From NCBI RefSeq assembly GCF_002159185.1, contig NZ_NFHD01000010.1, positions 1 through 64,000 on the forward strand: a stretch of DNA of 64,000 nt. Reading direction: 5' to 3'. The number at the start of each line of letters is the position of its first letter. The first letter of the stretch is position 1. This DNA is from Gemmiger sp. An87. GTDB taxonomy: Bacteria; Bacillota; Clostridia; Oscillospirales; Ruminococcaceae. Of the stretch, positions 44,926-52,990 are shown in pieces. The notes under the pieces were generated by a model. That model saw only the letters and a program-made list of their open reading frames with translations, was not told the DNA's origin and did no database searches. Both the position numbers and the translations under genes were made by a program.

Positions 44926-45002
44926 AATATACCATACAAAAACCCCGGTGTATATTGACAAAGTAGATATACTTATGATGCATTATTTGTATAATTGTTG
45001 TA

Positions 45003-45125
45003 TTGAAAAAGGCCGGGGCTTGGTGCTATAATAAAAATGTTGGAGTGTATGGCGGCGCTGGGGCAACCGGGCGCCGCCTTTGCTTTGCCCGGCACGGCGG
45101 GGAAGTGCGGCAGCTTTTTAATGTA
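45003..45125 (+). ncRNA. Promoter and possible small RNA upstream of the tRNA cluster
   Basis: A -35 TTGAAA (45003-45008) and a -10 TATAAT (45027-45032) are 18 bp apart. The predicted transcript starts near 45039 and includes a GGCGGCGC...GCGCCGCC hairpin, then a CGGCAGC-TTTTT end near 45116-45122. A 33-codon frame from ATG 45038 would be nearly leaderless, so I prefer an RNA. It does not contain the 4.5S/SRP conserved loop. Alternatively this is simply an upstream tRNA promoter. Confidence 0.35.
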
Positions 45126-45205
45126 TTATATATAAAGGGAAGGAGTAGGGGTGAAGAGCCCGGAAAAGAAAATCAAAAAAACTTCAAAAAAGTTTTGAAA
45201 ATGTG

Positions 45206-45234
45206 TTGACAAACCGTGAAACGGGCGGTATAAT
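45206..45234 (+). promoter_or_regulatory. Consensus sigma-A promoter of the tRNA cluster
   Basis: TTGACA at 45206-45211, a 17-bp spacer, and TATAAT at 45229-45234. Both hexamers are perfect. Confidence 0.95.
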
Positions 45235-45252
45235 GATGAAGCTGTCAGATGT

Positions 45253-45327
45253 GGCCCGTTGGTCAAGCGGTCAAGACGGCGGCCTCTCACGCCGCAAACG
45301 GGAGTTCGATTCTCCCACGGGTCACCA
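45253..45327 (+). tRNA. tRNA-Glu(CUC)
   Basis: A 75-nt cloverleaf with acceptor GGCCCGU pairing ACGGGUC (one G-U), anticodon stem GCGGC/GCCGC around the loop CUCUCAC (anticodon CUC), T-loop TTCGATT and encoded CCA. Confidence 0.95.
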
Positions 45328-45332
45328 CATAT

Positions 45333-45408
<76 letters not shown>

Positions 45409-45413
45409 TTTGT

Positions 45414-45489
45414 TCCTCCTTAGCTCAGTCGGTAGAGCATGCGGCTGTTAACCGCAGGGTCGTTGGTTCGAGCCCAACAGGGGGAGCCA
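45414..45489 (+). tRNA. tRNA-Asn(GUU)
   Basis: A 76-nt cloverleaf with acceptor UCCUCCU/AGGGGGA (one U-G), anticodon loop CUGUUAA (GUU) and encoded CCA. A 13-nt piece of its T-arm (ggtcgttggttcg) is repeated at 45753-45765. Confidence 0.95.
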
Positions 45490-45945
45490 GAAAAAAGCGC
45501 ATCGGGTAACCGGTGCGCTTTTTCTTTTGCAAAGCGACAAACGACCCTGTGCGTTAATAGCCGCAAGAACCGGCGGGGTGAAGCAAAGCAGAACCGGCAG
45601 CACAAACAAACGGCGCGGGGCGGCTGTTAACTGCGCCGGAGCCGAGCGCGCCCGGTGGGCGATGCAGCGAGGCGGAGGTGGGCCCGGAAACAGAGCGATG
45701 GGCCGCGGGCCGGCGGCCCGTGGTGCAGCGCGACAATTTCCGGGCTCGGAATGGTCGTTGGTTCGTTCTGCATGTGAGTTCTTTCCTGAGCATTGGGTAA
45801 CCGGTGCGCTTTTTCTTTTGTAAAAACCCAACGACCCTGTGCGTTAATAGCCGCAAGAACCGGTGGGGTGAAGCAAAGCAGAACCGGCAGCACGGACAAA
45901 CGGCGCGGGGCGGCTGTTCCCTTTGCCGGAGCCGGGCAACGAAAA
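45458..45945 (+). repeat. Tandem repeat of about 294 bp containing part of tRNA-Asn
   Basis: Copy 1 runs from the T-arm of the tRNA-Asn gene (45458) through its terminator and GC-rich downstream sequence. Copy 2 starts with the same T-arm piece at 45753, loses the rest of the tRNA, then repeats the terminator hairpin and the stretch accctgtgcgttaatagccg...cggcgcggggcggctgtt nearly exactly. Offsets are 295 bp in the T-arm and 293 bp at the hairpin. The segment 45653-45735 resembles bases 1-90 of the window. There is no credible coding sequence; the frames that cross it look accidental. Confidence 0.8.
45491..45528 (+). terminator. Terminator of the tRNA cluster
   Basis: AAAAAGCGCATCGG pairs with CCGGTGCGCTTTTT around GTAA, then CTTTT. 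A partial copy (GCATTGG/CCGGTGC with CTTTTTCTTTT) recurs at 45792-45821 in the second repeat unit. Confidence 0.85.
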
Positions 45946-45951
45946 ATAAAA

Positions 45952-46011
45952 CAATCAAAGGAACGGCGTACCAGTCCAGCGAAAGACCGGTGCGCCGTTC
46001 CTTTTTGATTT
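45952..46011. terminator. Strong terminator shared by the repeat region and the GGDEF gene
   Basis: AATCAAAGGAACGGCG pairs with CGCCGTTCCTTTTTGATT around an inner ACC/GGT pairing. A-rich and T-rich ends make it bidirectional. Confidence 0.85.
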
Positions 46012-46013
46012 TG

Positions 46014-46892
46014 CTATGCTTCCCGTTGCTGCATCTCGGAGGAAACGTAAAGCCGGAAGCCGTTTTTGCCGGCGCGCTTGCTCTGATACATTGCCTCGTC
46101 GGCGGCCTGGTGCAGTGCGGCATATTCCGGCTGCACCGGCGGTGAAAGAGCCACTCCGATGCTTGCCTTGACCGGGCCGTTCAGCTGGGGCAGGGGAATC
46201 CGCTCCAGATGGGTCAGGATCATCTTTGCCCGCCGGGCCATCAGGTCCGGGTCCAGCGGGCTTTCCAGAAACACCACAAACTCGTCGCCGCCTACCCGAG
46301 CCACAATATCGCCTGCACGGAACAGATGCTTCAGCACATCGCTCACCGCCACCAGTACCTGATCACCCACCGAGTGGCCCAGCGTGTCGTTGATCTGCTT
46401 GAAATCGTCCAGATCAATCATGAACAGCACACCGCCGCCGTTCTGCTTCAGCTTCCGGGTGATCAGTTCCTCGGCGCTGCGGTTGTAGACGCCGGTGAGC
46501 AGATCCATGTTGGCCCGGCGCAGCAGATCCTGCTCCCGGTCGAACCGCTCGGTAATGTCGGTGAGTTTGCCCACGATCTGCCCGCCGCGTCCGCTGACTC
46601 CTTCCAGCGCCTTGCAGCGGCATAAATAGACCCAGAGCCGCCCATCCTGCCCCAAAAAGGTCACCTCCGCCTTGACCACCGGTCCGCCGGGCCGAGCTGC
46701 CCGCAGCAGGCGACGCAGCTTATCCGCGGCCTCCGGCAGAGTCCGGCCACCTGCGTCGCTGCGCAGGGGCAAACGGTCCGGCAGGCCCAGCACTGCGGGG
46801 GCTGCGGGCGTAAATTCCAAACGGGAGGAATCACAGTCGTATTCAAACAGAAGGGTATCACTGAATTCGTTCAAAACATGGTTCACATTCAT
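46014..46892 (-). CDS. PAS-GGDEF diguanylate cyclase
   Basis: A 292-residue cytosolic protein. Residues about 1-115 form a PAS-like sensor (LFEYDCDSSRLEFTPA...VGKLTDITERF). The GGDEF domain (about 125-285) has MDLLTGVYNR, the intact active site GGDEF at 201-205, and the product-inhibition I-site RAGD at 192-195, five residues earlier. It should make c-di-GMP from GTP with feedback control. No membrane helix is seen. A TTGCTT-N17-TATAAT promoter lies upstream on its strand. No EAL or PilZ gene is nearby. Confidence 0.92.
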   Translation of the reverse strand: MNVNHVLNEFSDTLLFEYDCDSSRLEFTPAAPAVLGLPDRLPLRSDAGGRTLPEAADKLRRLLRAARPGGPVVKAEVTFLGQDGRLWVYLCRCKALEGVSGRGGQIVGKLTDITERFDREQDLLRRANMDLLTGVYNRSAEELITRKLKQNGGGVLFMIDLDDFKQINDTLGHSVGDQVLVAVSDVLKHLFRAGDIVARVGGDEFVVFLESPLDPDLMARRAKMILTHLERIPLPQLNGPVKASIGVALSPPVQPEYAALHQAADEAMYQSKRAGKNGFRLYVSSEMQQREA

Positions 46893-46930
46893 ACAACTTG
46901 TCTCCTGATGAAAAGAAAGAAGTTTTCCCT

Positions 46931-46959
46931 ATTATACGGCATGGAATTCCCCAAAGCAA
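46931..46959 (-). promoter_or_regulatory. Promoter of the diguanylate cyclase gene
   Basis: On the minus strand, TTGCTT (46959-46954), a 17-bp spacer, and TATAAT (46936-46931). Confidence 0.75.
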
Positions 46960-46979
46960 GAGAAAATATGAATTATTTA

Positions 46980-47001
46980 GTGTAATCTAAATACATTACA
47001 C
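46980..47001. promoter_or_regulatory. Palindromic operator candidate between the GGDEF and XRE genes
   Basis: GTGTAAT and ATTACAC arms are separated by 8 bp. It lies 55 bp before the XRE start and just upstream of the divergent cyclase promoter, so the XRE protein may bind it. Confidence 0.5.
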
Positions 47002-47055
47002 ATCATTTATCGGAAAAGCCGCGCAGAATAAAATAATTGGTAAAGGTGATGTGTT

Positions 47056-47421
47056 ATGCGAAAGACCCGAGAATGCAGCAATCTGAAAACCCTGGGAGCA
47101 GACATCAAGGCCGCACGGCTCGCGTTGCGGATGACCCGGCGCGCCCTGGCTGATCAGCTGGGGATCGATCCCCGTTACCTGGCCAACATAGAAAACAGCG
47201 GCAGCCTGCCCAGCCTGCCCATCTTTTACGAGCTGGTGCGCATCTGCAAGCTGCCGGCAGACCGGTATTTCTTCGAGCAGGAGGAGGGCCAGCCCAGCGA
47301 GCAGCGCCGCCGGGTCAGCCAGAAGCTCACTCTGTGCAGCGAGGAGTTCCTGCCGGTGGTGGAGGGGGCGCTGGACGGCGCGCTCAAGGTGCAGGAAGGC
47401 CGGGCCGAACAGGAAGATTGA
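47056..47421 (+). CDS. XRE-family helix-turn-helix regulator
   Basis: A 121-residue protein with a Cro/C1-type DNA-binding domain at about 12-65 (LGADIKAARLALRMTRRALADQLGIDPRYLANIENSG). The C-terminal 55 residues are charged and helical, probably for dimerisation. A GTAAAGGTGAT site precedes ATG 47056. It is divergent from the diguanylate cyclase gene across a palindrome and ends before a strong terminator. Target genes are unknown. Confidence 0.85.
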   Translation: MRKTRECSNLKTLGADIKAARLALRMTRRALADQLGIDPRYLANIENSGSLPSLPIFYELVRICKLPADRYFFEQEEGQPSEQRRRVSQKLTLCSEEFLPVVEGALDGALKVQEGRAEQED

Positions 47422-47453
47422 CCGTGCCGGAAAAACGCTCCCTGACCAGCAAA

Positions 47454-47496
47454 GCGGGATTGTCTTCAACTGGAAGACAATCCCGCCCTTTTTTTC
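47454..47496 (+). terminator. Terminator after the XRE gene
   Basis: GCGGGATTGTCTTC pairs with GAAGACAATCCCGC, then CCTTTTTTT. Confidence 0.92.
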
Positions 47497-47527
47497 GCAA
47501 AATTCCGCGCCGGAGGCCCTTTGCGTC

Positions 47528-47556
47528 TTGACGAAGCGGCCCCGTCGCTTTAATAT
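47528..47556 (+). promoter_or_regulatory. Promoter of glyQS
   Basis: TTGACG (47528-47533), a 17-bp spacer, and TAATAT (47551-47556). A CCCCCGG/CCGCGGGGG hairpin follows in the leader. I see no T-box antiterminator. Confidence 0.75.
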
Positions 47557-47640
47557 TAGATATGTTACGGGCAAAAACCCCCGGTCCGCGGGGGAAAAAC
47601 AAGCGGCGGCGCAGCCAGCGTCGCGGTAAGGAGTATGAAG

Positions 47641-49056
47641 ATGAAAAACAGCGAAAAGAATTTCGACACCATTGTGGCCCTGTGCAAGAACCGGGGCTTT
47701 GTGTACCCGGGCAGCGAGATCTACGGCGGCCTGGCCAACAGCTGGGACTACGGCCCCCTGGGCGTTGAGTTCAAGAACAACGTGAAGAAGGCATGGCTGA
47801 AAAAATTCGTGCAGGAGAACCGCCTGAACGTGGGCCTGGACGCCGCCATCATCATGAACCCCCAGACCTGGGTCACCACCGGCCACGTGGCTGGCTTCTC
47901 CGACCCCCTGCTGGACTGCAAGAGCTGCAAGGCCCGCCACCGTGCCGACAAGCTGATCGGCGACGTGCACCCCGAGGTGAACGTGGACGCCATGAGCTTC
48001 GAGGAGATGGACGCCTTCATCAACGAGCATGAGGATGTGGTCTGCCCCGTCTGCGGCAAGCACGACTTCACCCCCATCCGCAAGTTCAACCTGATGTTCA
48101 AGACCGCCATCGGCGTGACCGAGGACTCCTCCAGCACCTGCTACCTGCGTCCCGAGACCGCCCAGGGCATCTTCGTGAACTTCGCCAACATCCAGCGCAC
48201 CACCCGCCGCAAGCTGCCCTTCGGCGTTTGCCAGGTGGGTAAGGCCTTCCGCAACGAGATCACTCCCGGCAACTTCACCTTCCGTACCCGCGAGTTCGAG
48301 CAGATGGAGTGCGAGTTCTTCTGCAAGCCGGATACCGATCTGGAGTGGTTCGCCTACTGGAAGGACTTCTGCAAGAACTGGCTGCTGAGCCTGGGCATCA
48401 AGGAGGAGAACCTGCGCCTGCGTGACCACGAGCCCGCCGAGCTGGCCTTCTACTCCCGCGCCACCACCGACATCGAGTACGCCTTCCCGTTCACCGACTG
48501 GGGCGAGCTGTGGGGCATTGCCGACCGTACCAACTACGACCTGGGCCGCCATCAGGAGGCCAGCGGCAAGAGCCTGGAGTACTTCGACCCCGACACCAAC
48601 GAGCACTACATCCCCTATGTGATCGAGCCCTCCCTGGGCGCCGACCGCGTGGCCCTGGCCTTCCTGTGTGAGGCTTACGATGAGGAAGTGCTCACCGATG
48701 ACAAGGGCAAGGAGGACAAGCGCGTGGTTCTGCGCCTGCATCCCGCCCTGGCTCCCTACAAGGCCGCTGTGCTGCCCCTGTCCAAGAAGCTGGGCGAGCA
48801 GACCATGCCCATCTGGCAGGAGCTGAGCAAGTACTTCATGGTGGACTACGACGAGACCGGCTCCATCGGCAAGCGCTACCGCCGCCAGGACGAGATCGGC
48901 ACTCCGCTGTGCATCACCGTGGACTTCGCCACCTTCGGCAGCGACACCGAGGAAGGCGACGGCTGCGTGACCATCCGTGACCGCGACACCATGGAGCAGG
49001 TGCGTCTGCCCATCAGCGAGGTCAAGGACTACATCGAGAAGAAGATCCAGTTCTGA
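47641..49056 (+). CDS. glyQS: Glycyl-tRNA synthetase, single-chain dimeric type
   Basis: A 471-residue class II synthetase charging tRNA-Gly. It has the GlyRS N terminus ([35 protein letters not shown]), the [22 protein letters not shown] segment, a CxxC-containing insertion (CKSC and CPVCG), [39 protein letters not shown], and a C-terminal anticodon-binding domain ([11 protein letters not shown]). ATG 47641 is used because AAGGAG lies 7 nt upstream; an ATG two codons earlier is too close. Confidence 0.95.
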   Translation: MKNSEKNFDTIVALCKNRGFVYPGSEIYGGLANSWDYGPLGVEFKNNVKKAWLKKFVQENRLNVGLDAAIIMNPQTWVTTGHVAGFSDPLLDCKSCKARHRADKLIGDVHPEVNVDAMSFEEMDAFINEHEDVVCPVCGKHDFTPIRKFNLMFKTAIGVTEDSSSTCYLRPETAQGIFVNFANIQRTTRRKLPFGVCQVGKAFRNEITPGNFTFRTREFEQMECEFFCKPDTDLEWFAYWKDFCKNWLLSLGIKEENLRLRDHEPAELAFYSRATTDIEYAFPFTDWGELWGIADRTNYDLGRHQEASGKSLEYFDPDTNEHYIPYVIEPSLGADRVALAFLCEAYDEEVLTDDKGKEDKRVVLRLHPALAPYKAAVLPLSKKLGEQTMPIWQELSKYFMVDYDETGSIGKRYRRQDEIGTPLCITVDFATFGSDTEEGDGCVTIRDRDTMEQVRLPISEVKDYIEKKIQF

Positions 49057-49068
49057 TCCAACCCACCC

Positions 49069-49101
49069 CGATCCCTCCGCGCAGTCGGAGGGATCGTTTT
49101 A
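49069..49101 (+). terminator. Terminator after glyQS
   Basis: CGATCCCTCCG pairs with CGGAGGGATCG, then TTTT. Confidence 0.85.
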
Positions 49102-49139
49102 TTGGCGGCATACAGCCGCCGGAAAGGAGGCCCGGGCCG

Positions 49140-49505
49140 GTGCCGCTGATCAGGCAGATATTCGTGGTGTTCTTCATTTGTTTGCTGGGGAACTTTTTGA
49201 GCGAGTGTATCCCGCTGCCCATCCCCAACAGCATCATGGCGATGGTGCTGATGCTTGTCCTGCTGGCGCTTCGCTGGCTTCGGGCGGACTCCATCCGCCA
49301 GGTGGTGGACTTTCTGCAGAAAAACATGGTGTTCTTTTTCATTCCGTCCGGCGTGTCGCTGCTGGAGCACTATGAGCTCCTGCGGGACAATCTGGCAGCC
49401 ATCCTGGTGATCTGTGTGGTCTCTATGCTGGCCACCTACGGGACGGCCGCCGGTGTGGTCTGGCTGGTGCTTCGAATCATGAAAAAAGGCGGTGAGACCC
49501 AATGA
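49140..49505 (+). CDS. lrgA: LrgA/CidA holin-like membrane protein
   Basis: A 121-residue protein with four hydrophobic helices, beginning PLIRQIFVVFFICLLGNFLSECIPLPIPNSIMAMVLML. The NSIMAMVLML and NMVFFFIPSGVSLLEHYELL segments are diagnostic of LrgA. LrgAB pairs influence murein hydrolase activity and export small metabolites such as pyruvate. GTG is the start codon, with GGAAAGGAGG upstream. It overlaps lrgB by 4 bp. No LytSR two-component genes are adjacent. Confidence 0.9.
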   Translation: MPLIRQIFVVFFICLLGNFLSECIPLPIPNSIMAMVLMLVLLALRWLRADSIRQVVDFLQKNMVFFFIPSGVSLLEHYELLRDNLAAILVICVVSMLATYGTAAGVVWLVLRIMKKGGETQ

Positions 49506-50185
49506 TGCAGGCTTTGTGTGACAATATGCTGTTCGGCATCGTGCTGTGTACCGGCACCTATCTGATCGGCCAGTGGTGCCAGCTCAAATGCAAGGGCAGC
49601 CCCTGGGTCAACCCGGTGCTCATCGCCATGGTGCTGAGTGTGCTGGCTCTGCTGGTGTTCGACATTCCCATGGAATACTTTACCCAGGGCGGCGACGTGG
49701 TGAGCATGCTGCTGCTGCCTGCCACCGCCATGCTGGCCATTCCCATCTACAACCAGCGCAAGGTGCTCAAGGAGAATTTCTGGCCGGTGGTGCTGGGCTG
49801 TCTGGCGGGCTGCATCGCCAATGCAGTCACGGTGACACTGCTGTGCAAGGCCTTCCGGCTGGACGAGCTGCTCACCAAAAGCCTGCTGCCCAAAAGCGTC
49901 ACCGCGCCCATCGCCATGGCGGTGAGCGAGCAGATCGGCGGGGTGCCCGCCATCACGGTGGCGGCGGTGATCTTCACCGGCACCCTGGGCACCGTGATCG
50001 CCCCGGCACTGGTCAAGGTTACCCGGCTGAAAAATCCCACCCAGATCGGGGTGGCGCTGGGGTCCTGCAGCCATGTGGGCGGAACCAGCGCGGCCATCGA
50101 GATGGGCGAGATCCAGGGCGCCATGAGCAGCGTGGCCATCGGCGTGTCCGGTATCCTCACAGTGCTGATCGCCTTCTTCTGGTGA
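49502..50185 (+). CDS. lrgB: LrgB/CidB membrane protein
   Basis: A 227-residue LrgB-family protein with six or more hydrophobic helices. Family stretches are NPVLIAMVLSVLALL, LLLPATAMLAIPIYNQRKVL, LLPKSVTAPIAMAVSEQIGGVPAITVAAVIFTGTLG and LGSCSHVGGTSAAIEMGEIQGAMSSVAIGVSGI. It works with LrgA in the membrane. Translation is coupled through ATGA. A terminator follows at 50193. Confidence 0.92.
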   Translation: MMQALCDNMLFGIVLCTGTYLIGQWCQLKCKGSPWVNPVLIAMVLSVLALLVFDIPMEYFTQGGDVVSMLLLPATAMLAIPIYNQRKVLKENFWPVVLGCLAGCIANAVTVTLLCKAFRLDELLTKSLLPKSVTAPIAMAVSEQIGGVPAITVAAVIFTGTLGTVIAPALVKVTRLKNPTQIGVALGSCSHVGGTSAAIEMGEIQGAMSSVAIGVSGILTVLIAFFW

Positions 50186-50192
50186 ATCCGAG

Positions 50193-50220
50193 GGCGGGGC
50201 TTTTAAAGCCCCGCCTTTTT
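50193..50220 (+). terminator. Terminator after lrgB
   Basis: GGCGGGGCTTT pairs with AAAGCCCCGCC, then TTTTT. Confidence 0.88.
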
Positions 50221-50232
50221 CGTTATAATAAA

Positions 50233-50328
50233 TGCAGCACCGCGCAATTCACGCCTTACGGCTCAGGCGCCGTATCGCGCCCAAATTTTCCGGCGCGCTC
50301 CACTACCTGGAATTATGCGGTGTTGCCT
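50233..50328 (-). repeat. Small palindromic element (short version)
   Basis: It begins GCAGCACCGCGCAATTC and ends GGAATTATGCGGTGTTGCC. It is the reverse complement of both ends of the element at 53483-53654 with the middle removed: the 53483 end matches 50283-50328, and the 53654 end matches 50233-50277. It lies between lrgB and the aminopeptidase gene. No transposase is seen, as expected for a MITE-like repeat. Confidence 0.75.
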
Positions 50329-50383
50329 AAAGGCAATGACGCTTTAGCAAAGCAAAAATGAAGAAAAGCGAGGGAACCGATCA

Positions 50384-51622
50384 ATGAATCAGGAACTGCT
50401 GAACAAATATGCCGCCTTCACCGTGCAGGTGGGCGTGAACGTGCAGAAGGGCCAGACCCTTATCATCCGCTGCCCGGTGGAGGGCGCTTACTTCGGCCGC
50501 GCCTGCATGGAGGCCGCCTACAAGGCCGGCGCCCGGGACGTGGTCATCCGCTGGGAGGATGAAAAGGCTGCCCGCATCCGCATGGAGCTGGGCGAGGAGG
50601 AAGCCCTGAGCGAAACCAAGCCCTACGAGCTGCGCAGCTATCTGGACTACGCCGAGAGCGAGGGCGGCTGCTGCCTGCTGGCCATCCATGCCTCTGACCC
50701 GGAAATCTTCAAGGGCCTGGACACCGCCAAGATCAACCGGGTGAGCCTGGCCAAGCAGGAGGCCATGAAGTCCTGGCGGGAATACACCATGAAGGACCGG
50801 GTGCAGTGGTGCGTGGTGGCCATCCCCACTCCCGCATGGGCTGCTTCCGTGTTCCCGGGTCTTGCCGAGGACGAGGCTCAGGAGAAGCTGTGGAGTGCCA
50901 TCTTCGACGTGTGCCGGGTCACCGGCGGGGATCCGGTGAGCGCCTGGAAGGAGCATGTGGCCAAGACCAGTGCCTGCCGGGACAAGCTCAATGAGCTGCA
51001 GCTGGAGAGCATCCGCATGACCAGCGCCAACGGCACCGACCTGACCGTGGGCCTGGCCGAGGGCCACACCTGGGAGGGCGCCTGCAGCAAGGCCGAGAAC
51101 GGCACCGTGTTCATCGCCAACGTGCCCACCGAGGAGGTGTTCACCGCACCCCACCGGGAGCGGGTGAACGGCGTGGTCAAGGGCACCAAGCCCTACGTGT
51201 ACAACGGCCAGCTGATCGAGGGCTTCTCGGTCACCTTCAAGGACGGCGTGGTGGTGGACTACTCCGCCGAGAAGAACGCCGAGCTGCTGGGCCAGCTGCT
51301 GGACAGCGACGAGGGCGCACGCCGCATCGGCGAGATCGCTCTGGTGCCCGCCTCCAGCCCCATCAACCGCAGCGGCCTTTTGTTCTACAACACCCTCTTC
51401 GACGAGAACGCCGCCTGCCACATCGCCTTCGGTGCGGGCTACCCCACCACCGTGAAGGGCGGCGCGGCCATGACCACCGAGCAGCTGCTGGCCTGCGGCG
51501 TGAACGATTCCGCCATCCATGAGGATGTGATGGTGGGCGCGGAGGATATGACCATCACCGGCCTGACCAAGACAGGCGAGACTGTGACCATCTTTGAAAA
51601 CGGCGAGTGGGCCATCGGCTGA
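50384..51622 (+). CDS. M29-family (AmpS/PepS) metallo-aminopeptidase
   Basis: A 412-residue cytosolic aminopeptidase, the usual length for the thermophilic-aminopeptidase family. It begins NQELLNKYAAFTVQVGVNVQKGQTLIIRCPVE. Metal ligands fit NVPTEEVFTAPHRERVNG (Glu and His), AAEK-type residues around 300, EIALVP, and the conserved LFYNTLFDENAACHIAFGAGY. It releases N-terminal residues from peptides. It sits alone after the palindromic element, 62 bp before the acyltransferase. Confidence 0.92.
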   Translation: MNQELLNKYAAFTVQVGVNVQKGQTLIIRCPVEGAYFGRACMEAAYKAGARDVVIRWEDEKAARIRMELGEEEALSETKPYELRSYLDYAESEGGCCLLAIHASDPEIFKGLDTAKINRVSLAKQEAMKSWREYTMKDRVQWCVVAIPTPAWAASVFPGLAEDEAQEKLWSAIFDVCRVTGGDPVSAWKEHVAKTSACRDKLNELQLESIRMTSANGTDLTVGLAEGHTWEGACSKAENGTVFIANVPTEEVFTAPHRERVNGVVKGTKPYVYNGQLIEGFSVTFKDGVVVDYSAEKNAELLGQLLDSDEGARRIGEIALVPASSPINRSGLLFYNTLFDENAACHIAFGAGYPTTVKGGAAMTTEQLLACGVNDSAIHEDVMVGAEDMTITGLTKTGETVTIFENGEWAIG

Positions 51623-51684
51623 CACTTCTTCACACCACCGAGCGGAGTCTGTGGAAAACCCACCGCCCGCGGAAAGAGAGTATC

Positions 51685-52836
51685 ATGAACGACCGGTATC
51701 TGCGCCCCGCCGGAGCGGACCTGTTCCGGGTGCTGGCGGTGGGCATGGTGGGCGCGTTCCACTTCTGGCAGCAAAGCTGGGTGAGCGCGCCCGGCCTGGA
51801 TTTTCTCATGCGCAGCGGCGGCGCCTGGGTGGACGGTATGATTCTGCTGTCCGCCTTCTGCCTCTACCTGCCCTATGCCCACGCCTGGGCGCAGAAAAAG
51901 GCCTTCCCGGGCTGCCGGGGCTTCTGGCAGCGGCGGGCGATACGCATCCTGCCCTCCTACTATTTTGCGGTGCTGGCCAGCGCTCTGGTCTGGGCGGCCG
52001 GGCACCGGCCCGACCGGGATTTTTGGCTGGACGTGGGCAGCCATCTGCTGCTCATTTCCACCCTGGTGCCCCAGGGCTATGTGTACTGCCGCACCAACGG
52101 CGCGCTGTGGACCGTGGGCGTGCTGGTGCTGTTCTACCTGCTGTTTCCGCTGCTGGCCCGGGCCTTTTATGCCTGGCCGCTGCCGGTGCTGGCGGGGCTG
52201 TGCGCGGTTCAGGAGATGTATGCCCGCTGCCGGGTGCTGCCCCTGCAGGGGGTGGATTACAGCATGCGCTTCAATCAGCTGCCCGCCTTTTTCGGGGTGA
52301 TCGGGCTGGGCTTTGCCGCCGCTCAGGCGGTGGCCCTGCTGGCCCCCAGGCAGACAAAGCACAGGGAGGCTTTCTTTGCCCTGGCGGCGCTGACGGGCCT
52401 TGGGAGTGCTTTGTGGGTGCTGCGCCGCATCGCCTATTGGCAGGACGGCCCCCACGGCCAGCTGGTCTGGCGGCTGCCGCTGGCGCTCTGCTTCGCGGTC
52501 TGCCTGTTGGGGCTCTGCCTGGGACCGCAGCTGCCCGGCGCAAGGCTCTGGGCGCTGTTCGGTGGGCTGAGCTACAATTTTTACATCTGGCACCAGTGGC
52601 TGGCGGTGCGCATCAAGTACGACCTGCGCATCCCGCCCTGGCAGGGCGACACCCCGCCCAACCAGCTGGGGGATACCGGGTGGATGCACACCTATCTGGC
52701 CCTGGTCTGGGCAGTGGGTCTGACCGCGGCGGTGCTGGCTACCTACGGGCTGGAAAAGCCCGCTGCCCGCTGGCTGCGGGCCCGGCTGGGCACGGGCCGA
52801 AGCAGGCGGGCGGAGAGCTGTACCACAGCGGTCTGA
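51685..52836 (+). CDS. Acyltransferase 3 family membrane protein
   Basis: A 383-residue OafA/YrhL-like membrane acyltransferase with about ten helices. It begins RYLRPAGADLFRVLAVGMVGAFHFW, in which the conserved family His is present, and has the typical SAFCLYLPYAHAW and RRAIRILPSYYF segments. It probably transfers acetyl or another acyl group to an extracellular glycan or lipid; the acceptor is unknown. ATG 51685 follows GGAAAGAGAG. It may be read with the preceding aminopeptidase gene. Confidence 0.88.
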   Translation: MNDRYLRPAGADLFRVLAVGMVGAFHFWQQSWVSAPGLDFLMRSGGAWVDGMILLSAFCLYLPYAHAWAQKKAFPGCRGFWQRRAIRILPSYYFAVLASALVWAAGHRPDRDFWLDVGSHLLLISTLVPQGYVYCRTNGALWTVGVLVLFYLLFPLLARAFYAWPLPVLAGLCAVQEMYARCRVLPLQGVDYSMRFNQLPAFFGVIGLGFAAAQAVALLAPRQTKHREAFFALAALTGLGSALWVLRRIAYWQDGPHGQLVWRLPLALCFAVCLLGLCLGPQLPGARLWALFGGLSYNFYIWHQWLAVRIKYDLRIPPWQGDTPPNQLGDTGWMHTYLALVWAVGLTAAVLATYGLEKPAARWLRARLGTGRSRRAESCTTAV

Positions 52837-52868
52837 GCCGCCCGGTCGGGAAACTTTCCCGGCGGGGC

Positions 52869-52897
52869 TTGCAAAGGCCGACAGAATATGGTATAGT
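52869..52897 (+). promoter_or_regulatory. Promoter of the rimP-nusA-infB operon
   Basis: TTGCAA (52869-52874), a 17-bp spacer, and TATAGT (52892-52897). Confidence 0.8.
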
Positions 52898-52924
52898 GGA
52901 TACAGTAAGAATAACGTTTGAATG

Positions 52925-52950
52925 GAGAGTGGGCCGCAAGGCCCGCTCTT
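52925..52950 (+). promoter_or_regulatory. rimP leader hairpin
   Basis: AGAGTGGGCC pairs with GGCCCGCTCTT around a short loop, with TTCTT after it. Similar hairpins precede rimP in many Firmicutes and may act as an attenuator of the operon. Confidence 0.65.
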
Positions 52951-52990
52951 CTTGCTTGTTTGGGCAAAATATGTGTTGGGAGGTTCGAAG

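Noticed and set aside
45039-45122. Signal recognition particle RNA
   Set aside because: The conserved GGAAGGAAGCAGC-type loop is missing.
47557-47640. T-box leader for glyQS (and for metG at 42240-42322)
   Set aside because: Both leaders are too short and lack the T-box sequence and antiterminator.
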